From positions 496,001-560,000 of the forward strand of contig NZ_CP101740.1 of the NCBI RefSeq assembly GCF_024496245.1: a DNA stretch of 64,000 nt, given 5' to 3'. The stretch is from Sphingomonas qomolangmaensis. GTDB taxonomy: Bacteria; Pseudomonadota; Alphaproteobacteria; Sphingomonadales; Sphingomonadaceae. Shown one piece after another: positions 25,131 through 31,817 of the stretch (positions are counted from its first letter, which is position 1; every line of letters starts with the position of its first letter). The translations under genes were made by a program, and so were the position numbers. The notes under the pieces are model-generated. The model saw nothing but the letters and a program-made list of their open reading frames with translations, had not been told where the DNA came from and ran no database searches.

Positions 25131-26912
25131 CTATACTAGGCGCCCGGGGCGCTTCAGATATCGGTTGGTGATGGCGTCGGCGGCCCAGAAGGCGAGCGCG
25201 CCGACCGGGCCGGTCGGGTTGCGTCCGGCATTTTGCGGCAGCGCGCTTGCGCCCAGCACGAACACATTGGGCACGTCCCACGACTGGCAATATTTGTTGA
25301 CCGCACTGGTGCGCGGATCGTCGCCGAACACCGCGCCGCCGGTATTGTGCGACGTCTGATACGGCACCGATGAGAAGCGCCGCCCGGGGATCAGCCGTCC
25401 CGGTGCCGGCGTGGCCGAAGCCTTCTTGCCGCTCATCTCGGCGGCGATCTGCTGGCAGATCGCGGTATTTGCGGCGATGATCTTCTGTTCGTTGGCCTGC
25501 CAGTCGAAGGTGACGCGCAGCAGCGGCCGGCCCCAGGCATCGCGATAGGTGGGATCGAGATCGAGGAAGTTCTGCCGGTACGACATCACCGCGCCCTGGA
25601 ACCCGACCCCGGTCGAATGCTGATAGCCATCGGCCATCGCCTTCTTCCACCCGGCACCCCAGCGCGGTTGGCCAGGACCCGTCGGGTGATAGTTCAGCGG
25701 ATCGCCGCTGTTCTGGCCCGCGCTGATGCCACCGCCGGCGATATAGCCCGCCTTGCCGAAGTCGAAGTTATCCCCGTTCCAATCGTCGATCCAGGTGCCG
25801 AGCGCGCCGGATCCCATGAACGGGTTGATGAAGGTGTCGCGCGGCACCTCGACGCGCGCGCCGCCCAGGCTCTGGAAGGCGTAGTTGCGCCCCACCACGC
25901 CGGTATTGCTCTGCGCGTCATAGGGCTTGCCGATCCCCGAATACAGCATCAGCTGGACGTTGCCGGTAACGAAGGCGCCGAGCACCACCAAATCGGCGGG
26001 CTGCTCATATTCGCGCCCGCGCGCGTCGACATAGGTGACGCCGGTCGCGCGCTTACCCTCGCTGTCGAGGTTGACCTTCATCACCATCGAATTGGTGCGC
26101 AGCTCGAAATTGCGGTTCTTGCGCGCCAGCGGGATCATCGTGAAATGCGGGCTCGCCTTGGCGTTCGCCTCGCACCCGTAATTGGTGCAGTGGCCGCAAT
26201 AATGGCACTGGCCCAGCGCCACGCCGTCGGGGTTCACATAATCGCCCGAACAATTGGCGGTGGGGATGGGGAAGGGGTTGTACCCCAGATTCTTGGTCGC
26301 CGCCTCGAACATCACCATGCTCTGCGCCGCGGTCATCGGCGGCAGCGGGAATTCGTTGCGGCGCGGCGCCTCGAACGGGTTGCCGCCGGGCTGGATCTTG
26401 CCGCGCAGATTGCCCGCCTTGCCCGAAATGCCGCAGACCTTCTCGAACCGGTCGTAATAGGGCTCGATGTCCTTATAGGCGATCGGCCAGTCCTGCAGGT
26501 GCATGTCCGACGGGATGATCGACCGCCCATATTTCTCGACCGTGCCCGACAGCATCCGATGTTCCCATTCGGACCAGCGCCAGGTGAGCCCCGACCAATG
26601 CGCGCCCGATCCGCCGACATTCGTGCCGGGGATGAAGAAGCCATATTGCCGCATCGGCAGCGCGGTCTGGCTGGCGTCGTTGCGGAAGGTCACCGTCTCC
26701 TTCGACAGATCCTGCGCTAGTTCGAGCCGGCGCGAATATTTGAGCGCGTCGTGCGATTGCGGCGCGGCGAAATCGGGGCTGGTGTCCTGGAACCGGCCGC
26801 GTTCGAGCATCACGACCTTGAGGCCCGTCGGCGCCAGTTCCTTGGCGACGATTCCGCCGGTCCAGCCCGACCCTACGATCACCACATCGACGGGGGGAAG
26901 CTTGACTGCCAT
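25131..26912 (-). CDS. GMC-family FAD dehydrogenase, catalytic subunit, with Cys cluster
   Basis: A 593-residue flavoprotein. The FAD site is VVIVGSGWTGGIVAKEL near residue 10; active-site His and Asn are in SSVPYQTSHNTGGA and AGRNPTGPVGALA. Cys236, 239, 242 and 247 (GQCHYCGHCTNYGCEAN) form a cluster like the one reported for the alpha subunit of FAD sugar dehydrogenases, where it carries electrons. There is no signal peptide; the neighbouring Tat-type subunit-3 protein probably carries it out by hitchhiking. Start and stop overlap in TGATG. Gluconate 2-dehydrogenase and glucoside 3-dehydrogenase share this organisation; which hydroxyl is oxidised cannot be told from sequence. Confidence 0.9.
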   Translation of the reverse strand: MAVKLPPVDVVIVGSGWTGGIVAKELAPTGLKVVMLERGRFQDTSPDFAAPQSHDALKYSRRLELAQDLSKETVTFRNDASQTALPMRQYGFFIPGTNVGGSGAHWSGLTWRWSEWEHRMLSGTVEKYGRSIIPSDMHLQDWPIAYKDIEPYYDRFEKVCGISGKAGNLRGKIQPGGNPFEAPRRNEFPLPPMTAAQSMVMFEAATKNLGYNPFPIPTANCSGDYVNPDGVALGQCHYCGHCTNYGCEANAKASPHFTMIPLARKNRNFELRTNSMVMKVNLDSEGKRATGVTYVDARGREYEQPADLVVLGAFVTGNVQLMLYSGIGKPYDAQSNTGVVGRNYAFQSLGGARVEVPRDTFINPFMGSGALGTWIDDWNGDNFDFGKAGYIAGGGISAGQNSGDPLNYHPTGPGQPRWGAGWKKAMADGYQHSTGVGFQGAVMSYRQNFLDLDPTYRDAWGRPLLRVTFDWQANEQKIIAANTAICQQIAAEMSGKKASATPAPGRLIPGRRFSSVPYQTSHNTGGAVFGDDPRTSAVNKYCQSWDVPNVFVLGASALPQNAGRNPTGPVGALAFWAADAITNRYLKRPGRLV

Positions 26913-27697
26913 CAACCGAAATCCTGGATCGACATGGGTTCCTCGACGCGGAACGGCTTGTTGCGCCATTCGGCGATCTTGTCCGAATACATTTCGCCGA
27001 CTCCGGGATAGCCCAGCAGCTTCCACGACGCCTTGCCCTTGTTCCCGCCATACAGCGGATCGGCGAAGAAGCCGTCCATCGCGAGCTGGAAGAGCATCCG
27101 GAAGAAGACCGGCGTCGGCACCACCTCGAGCGCGATCTTGTCGGCCTCGAGCGCGGTGACGATCGCCACGCGCTCGGCATCGGTGACGGTATCGAAGCTG
27201 TTGTCGGCATAGGTGTTGCGGACCACCGCATTCGCCTCGGCGATGCCGAGCCGCACGATATCGGCAGGCGTCAGCGCCGACTGGTACCCCTGCTCGGGGG
27301 TTCCCTCGACGAACGGGCCTTGCAGGTACATCGTCCGGCCCTGGCCCCAGGCCGAATATAATTGGCGATCGATGAAGGTCGCGACGCCGAGCTCGCTGCC
27401 CTTGGCGGACAATTCGTCGGCGGGGATCAGCGTGTCGACAAAGGCTTCGACGAACGCCGCCTCTTCGGTGTCGAGGAACATATAGCCCGCGGGTGCCGCG
27501 TCGGTCGCAGGGGCAGGGGTGCGCCCCGCCATGGCGTGGCCGGCATGGCCGCCCGATGGCGGCACCGGATTGGCGCCGGTCTGCGCGACGGGGTCGGTCT
27601 GCTGTGCGCCGAGCGTACCCGGCACCGCTGCGGCGCCCATGCCCAGCCCTGCGAACTTCAGCAGCGTCCGACGGTCGGTGAGCTTGTGGTCGGTCAT
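26912..27697 (-). CDS. gluconate 2-dehydrogenase subunit 3-like protein, Tat-exported
   Basis: A 261-residue small subunit. The Tat leader is DRRTLLKFAGLGMGAAAVP, followed by a Gly/His-rich linker (PPSGGHAGHAMAG). The mature domain has FVEAFVDTLIPADELSAKG, FIDRQLYSAWGQG and FFRMLFQLAMDGFFADPLYGG, typical of the small subunit that escorts and stabilises GMC dehydrogenases. Its stop overlaps the GMC start; its ATG overlaps the MFS stop (ATGA). It is likely needed for export and activity of the catalytic subunit. Confidence 0.9.
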   Translation of the reverse strand: MTDHKLTDRRTLLKFAGLGMGAAAVPGTLGAQQTDPVAQTGANPVPPSGGHAGHAMAGRTPAPATDAAPAGYMFLDTEEAAFVEAFVDTLIPADELSAKGSELGVATFIDRQLYSAWGQGRTMYLQGPFVEGTPEQGYQSALTPADIVRLGIAEANAVVRNTYADNSFDTVTDAERVAIVTALEADKIALEVVPTPVFFRMLFQLAMDGFFADPLYGGNKGKASWKLLGYPGVGEMYSDKIAEWRNKPFRVEEPMSIQDFG

Positions 27698-29007
27698 GGC
27701 GCAGGGGGTCCTTCGACATAGAGCGGGCGCGATGCGTCGATCCGCAGGAACAACGCGGCGGCGATCAGGCACAGCACCGCGAGCACCGCGAACGCCGCGA
27801 ACCACCCGCTCGCGCTGACGATATAACCGGTCACCGCCGCCGCGATCGCCGCGCCGATATTGCCGAGCGTGTTCATCACCGCCGACACCGAACCGGCATA
27901 TTCGCCGCCGATGTCGAGCGTGACCGCCCACGAGACGCCGACGGTCAGTTCGAGCCCGAACAGCGCGACGCAGAAGCACAGGATGCTCGCGATCGGTGCT
28001 TCGATCGAAGCAGCGAGCGGGATCATCGCGGCGGCGATCAGGAAGCCGATGATCGCCACCACGCGGCGCGCCATCTTGAGCCCCGCGCCGCGCTTGACGA
28101 GCCGGTCCGAGCTCCAGCCGCCGGCCAAGTCGCCGACTACCCCCGCCATCAGCGGCATGCTCGCGAACAGCCCCATCATCGCCAGGTCATAGCCGCGCGC
28201 GTCGTGGAGATATTTGGGGAACCAGGTCAGGAAGATGTTGATGCAATAGGCGTAGCAGAAATACATCGCCGACAGCGTCCACAGCTGCGGCTGCGCGAGC
28301 AGCTTGCGCCAGGGAACGCTGCTGCGCGGCTTGCCCTGGCCGAGTTCGCCCTCGATCAGCGCGAGTTCGGCGGCGTTGACCGAGCGATGCTCGCGCGGGG
28401 TGTCGCGATAGAACCAGAACCACAGCCCCGCCCAGGCGACGCCGATCAACGCAAACGCAACGAAGGGCATCCGCCAGCCGAAGCTGACGATCAACAGCGC
28501 GACGAATACCGGGGTGATCGCGCCGCCCAGCCGCGCGCCGGCATGCGTCAGCCCCTGCGCCCAGCCACGCTCGCCGGGCAGGGTCCAGCGCGACAGCGAA
28601 CGCGTGGCGATCGGGAAGGCGCCCGCCTCGCCCATGCCGAACAGGAAGCGCGAAACCATCATCGATCCCGCCGACCAGGTCAGCGCGGTCGCCGCTGTGA
28701 ACATCGACCACCACAGCACGACCCCGGTCAGCGCCCGGCGCGGGCCGAAGCGATCGCCAAGCCAACCGCCGGGGATCTGGAACAGCGCATAGGCGATCTG
28801 GAACGAAGCGAAGATCCACCCCATCGTGACCAGCGAAAAGCCGAACTCTTCCTGGATCGAGGGCGCCGCGGTCGAGATGACGACGCGGTCCATATACGTG
28901 ATCAGATAGGCGAGCACCGTCATCCACAGGACGACATGCCGCGTGCGCGTCGGGCGCTGGGCGGACTCGGTGGCGAGCGTCTCATCGGCGGTGAGGGGGG
29001 TGTTCAT
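27694..29007 (-). CDS. MFS permease, ACS family
   Basis: A 437-residue 12-helix transporter, the second in this locus. TM1 is YLITYMDRVVISTAAP; the TM2-TM3 loop is GWLGDRFGPRRALTG. TM4 has GMGEAGAFPIATRSLSRW and the central loop RDTPREHRSVNAAE, as in organic-anion symporters of the ACS family. It is encoded between the secreted amidohydrolase and the GMC complex, with four-base overlaps on both sides. It may import the product of periplasmic oxidation; the other permease at 13174 may take a different product. Confidence 0.9.
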   Translation of the reverse strand: MNTPLTADETLATESAQRPTRTRHVVLWMTVLAYLITYMDRVVISTAAPSIQEEFGFSLVTMGWIFASFQIAYALFQIPGGWLGDRFGPRRALTGVVLWWSMFTAATALTWSAGSMMVSRFLFGMGEAGAFPIATRSLSRWTLPGERGWAQGLTHAGARLGGAITPVFVALLIVSFGWRMPFVAFALIGVAWAGLWFWFYRDTPREHRSVNAAELALIEGELGQGKPRSSVPWRKLLAQPQLWTLSAMYFCYAYCINIFLTWFPKYLHDARGYDLAMMGLFASMPLMAGVVGDLAGGWSSDRLVKRGAGLKMARRVVAIIGFLIAAAMIPLAASIEAPIASILCFCVALFGLELTVGVSWAVTLDIGGEYAGSVSAVMNTLGNIGAAIAAAVTGYIVSASGWFAAFAVLAVLCLIAAALFLRIDASRPLYVEGPPAP

Positions 29008-30395
29008 TTCGGCGCCTCGCCGCAGGCGTCGGCGGGGCGGCCGACGCAGGTCTGCCAGATCGTCGGCAATTTGCGCCCCGCGACATAGACGGTGCGGATC
29101 GCGCGGGTGTTGCGGATATCGGCGGTCGGATCGCGGTTGAGTACCAGCAGGTCGGCCCATTTGCCCTTTTCGACGGTGCCGATGTCGCGTGCGTCCAGGA
29201 AGCGTGCATTGGTGCCCGTCGCCGCGGTCAGCGCCTGCAGCGGGGTCACCCCGGCCTTGACCATCAACTCCAATTCCCAATGCGCGAAATAGCCGGGAAA
29301 GCGCGCGGTCGGGCCGCTATCGGTGCCCATGCCATAGGTAACGCCGGCCTTGGCCATCGTGCCGAAATTGGCCGACGCGTTGCGCAGTGCGGCGGGGTAT
29401 TTGGCGAAATGCTTGCCCGTTGCCAACCGCTGCTGGCGCTCGGGGCTTTTGAGCGCGGCGATCGTCGCGGGGGCGACGCCGCGCGAGAAGAAGGGCTCGT
29501 CGACGAAGGGCAGCAGCTTGTAGGTGAACGACGCCTCGCGGCTAAGCGTCGAGGCGATCTGCCACACATCCTTCGCCTTCATCGACGTGAGAAGCGCAGG
29601 ATCGACCGCGCGGTCGCGTACCTGGTGCATAAAGCCATCGACATCCTGGCCGACCAGCGCGGTCGCGTTGTCGTGGTAGAAGATGTGCGCCACCGCCTTC
29701 TTGCCGAGCTGGTGCGCGGTATCGATCGTCGGCTTGCTGATCGAATTGGGCATCCGGTCGGCCAAGTCGCCGAACTCGTCATCGACCCACAACTTCACGA
29801 AATCATCGCCCTTGGCGACTTCGCGCTGGACCATCGCCTGCGCTTCGGCAGGGGTGGCGACCGATTGTTCGAGCCCGGGGACGCCGCCATAGCTGCCCTT
29901 GAACACGACGCCGCGGCCCGAGGTGAAGGCGCGGGCGCTGTCGATCCGGCCGATGCGGCGCTGATCGGCGATGACGCGGTGGATGTCGTCGCCGTCGGTG
30001 CCGAGCGTGTAGACCGAGGTCACGCCATAGGCAGCGTACAGCTTCAATTGCTGCTCGATATTGTCGCCGTCGTAATATTTGGTGAAGTTCTGGTCGATCC
30101 CGTCGACCAGCCCGAGATGGACGTGGGCGTCGATCAGGCCGGGCATCACGAAGGCGCCGCGCAGATTTTCGCGCTTGGCGCCGCGCGGGGCCCGGATCCG
30201 GCTGGCGGGGCCGACTTGCGTGATCCGCCCGTCGACCATGACCAGCGACCGATCGCGCTGCGGCACCGAGCCTTTACCGTCGATCAACGTGAAATGTTCG
30301 AGAACGACCGTTTCGGCACGCGCAGTGGCTTGCGCCATGCAAAGCGTGACCGCGACGGCTATCATGCCAACAGGCCGCAGCTGTGATCGCCGCAT
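29004..30395 (-). CDS. secreted amidohydrolase (imidazolonepropionase-like)
   Basis: A 463-residue metal-dependent hydrolase. The leader VGMIAVAVTLCMAQATARA is followed by the N-terminal beta-sandwich strand and the barrel. Metal ligands are in GLIDAHVHLG (HxH), the carbamylated-Lys candidate FVKLWVDDE, HIFYHDN and GTDSGPTARF (Asp). Family members cleave amides, lactones, imidazolones or organophosphates; the presence of a leader suggests action in the periplasm. It is the first gene of the seven-gene operon. The ATG at 30395 has GGGAGAGGGCG directly upstream. The operator-like TATCCTATA begins only 20 bases before the start codon. Confidence 0.85.
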   Translation of the reverse strand: MRRSQLRPVGMIAVAVTLCMAQATARAETVVLEHFTLIDGKGSVPQRDRSLVMVDGRITQVGPASRIRAPRGAKRENLRGAFVMPGLIDAHVHLGLVDGIDQNFTKYYDGDNIEQQLKLYAAYGVTSVYTLGTDGDDIHRVIADQRRIGRIDSARAFTSGRGVVFKGSYGGVPGLEQSVATPAEAQAMVQREVAKGDDFVKLWVDDEFGDLADRMPNSISKPTIDTAHQLGKKAVAHIFYHDNATALVGQDVDGFMHQVRDRAVDPALLTSMKAKDVWQIASTLSREASFTYKLLPFVDEPFFSRGVAPATIAALKSPERQQRLATGKHFAKYPAALRNASANFGTMAKAGVTYGMGTDSGPTARFPGYFAHWELELMVKAGVTPLQALTAATGTNARFLDARDIGTVEKGKWADLLVLNRDPTADIRNTRAIRTVYVAGRKLPTIWQTCVGRPADACGEAPK

Positions 30396-30472
30396 CGCCC
30401 TCTCCCTATTTTCGTATCCTATACGATTCGAACTATGGGGGTGAGCGGGGTGTGTCAAGCGATCATCGGCGG
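30396..30472. promoter_or_regulatory. promoter of the amidohydrolase operon with TATCCTATA word
   Basis: TATCCTATACGATTCG at 30415-30430 matches the sequence at 14530-14545 in 15 of 16 positions. It lies between the stop of the gntR-family gene and the amidohydrolase start. A repressor bound here would overlap the promoter and the leader RNA. Confidence 0.6.
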
Positions 30473-31210
30473 TTACGCCGGTGCGGCTTCCTCGTTCTCG
30501 GCAAGCACGCTGTCCATCCGCTGCTGCGAGCGTTCGAGATGTTCGAGCACCGCGCGTTCGGCGGCGCCCGAGTCGCGCGCGACGAGCGCGTCGATGATGA
30601 TTCGATGCTCGGCCGCCGCCTCGGTGGGGGCGTTGGTGCGATACAGCACGCGGAAGATGTTGAGATGGGCGTGGAGGCGCTCGACGGTCTCGGCGATCAG
30701 CCGGTTGCCGCTGAGCGTCGCGATCAACCGGTGCAGCCGGTCATCGGCCTCGGCGAAGCGTGGATAGGCGCTCGAATCGCCGTCGACGACGCTCGACATG
30801 TCGCGGTCGATCGTTCGCAGCACGTCGATCGCCTCCTCGGTGATCGCTTCGGCGGCGCGCGCGGCGGCATAGGGCTCGATCAGCTGGCGCAGCGTATAGA
30901 GGTCGCGGACTTCGTCGCGGGTCATCTGCGGGCTGGCGCGATAGCCGATATTGGGCACCTTGCAGACCATCTTCTCGGCTTCGAGCTGGCTGAGCGCTTC
31001 GCGGATCGGGGTCTGCGATATATTCAACCGGCGCGCGACCTGATCGATCGCGATCCGCTCGCCGGGGGCGATCTGCAGCGTCATCAGCGCGGTGAGCAGG
31101 TGGTCATAAGCCTGCATGACCATCGTCGGGCCGGCCGAGGGCCGGGCGCCCCGCGGGCGCGGCGCGGCGCCGTCCACCAGCGCATTGGGGTCGTTATAGG
31201 TCTGCCGCAT
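30473..31210 (-). CDS. GntR-family transcriptional regulator, FCD subfamily
   Basis: A 245-residue DNA-binding repressor type. The winged helix spans about residues 30-95 (HLLTALMTLQIAPGERI, LNISQTPIREALSQLEAE). The FCD ligand domain follows (DLYTLRQLIEPYAAARAAEA), with metal-binding residues in EADDRLHRL, RLHAHLNIF and AAEHRIIIDAL. FCD regulators bind organic acids such as hexuronates, lactate, gluconate or glycolate and release DNA. It sits between two blocks of the catabolic locus and has a copy of the shared operator-like word in front of it, so autoregulation is likely. An upstream GTG/ATG at 31243 would place coding sequence over that word; I prefer 31210. Confidence 0.88.
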   Translation of the reverse strand: MRQTYNDPNALVDGAAPRPRGARPSAGPTMVMQAYDHLLTALMTLQIAPGERIAIDQVARRLNISQTPIREALSQLEAEKMVCKVPNIGYRASPQMTRDEVRDLYTLRQLIEPYAAARAAEAITEEAIDVLRTIDRDMSSVVDGDSSAYPRFAEADDRLHRLIATLSGNRLIAETVERLHAHLNIFRVLYRTNAPTEAAAEHRIIIDALVARDSGAAERAVLEHLERSQQRMDSVLAENEEAAPA

Positions 31211-31817
31211 CGTCGTTTCGCTTCGTAACAAGTATCTATACATGACCTATAGGATATTATTCTCCTGCGAAAGGGGCCGCAGCGGACCTGTGCCTGCCCA
31301 ACGCACACCCTTTCGACCATCTTGCAAAATTCAGCGAATCGTAGGTCGCGGCCAGTGCGATCGCGACAGGGGGTCGCTTGGGAGGCGATTGGCGGGGCGG
31401 ACCCGGTAGGTTGTCGGACAATATGCGAAGGGTGGATGGCAGATGCGCGAACCTGACTCCGAAATCTCTTTGGGCGATTCCGCAGGATCGGCAAATAATA
31501 CGCACGAAGCGTCTGTTAAAATGTCCAGACCGGTAGTCCACCGATAGTCAGAAACATATCGTTATGGCTCATATAGTCCCACTCTATTGACTAATAGACC
31601 AGTATACCGAAGTAAAAAGCATATGCTATAGTATCTCGTGGTCAATAAATCAAATCAGATACGATTTGTTAAAAACCGCTTGAAATCTTTTCTCAGACAT
31701 CTAATCCAATGCGGATAGAAATTCGCTTACGGCAAGCGGCGGTCTGCGCACCCTGAGGAAGGGGCGCGGCCCGTCGCGAGCACGATAAATGTCGATATCA
31801 ATCCGGGAGATGATGTG
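31211..31817. promoter_or_regulatory. 607-base AT-rich regulatory gap between gntR-type gene and TonB receptor
   Basis: No gene is supported here. On the minus strand, TATCCTATA at 31256-31248 lies 38 bases ahead of the regulator start. The middle is markedly AT-rich compared with the rest of the window. From 31600 to 31674 it has AGTATACCGAAGTA, the palindrome GCATATGC (31619-31626), CTATAGTATCTCG and AGATACGATTTG, the last resembling the ATACGATTCG of the site at 30421-30430. The TonB receptor promoter should lie in this stretch. A GGGAGA ribosome site at 31805-31810 precedes the receptor start. Confidence 0.5.

Noticed and set aside
25119..25140. AT-rich stretch ahead of the cytochrome gene as another regulator operator
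   Set aside because: It lies in a 12-base gap inside an operon and shares only loose similarity (GTATAGCGAGTAC) with the other sites.
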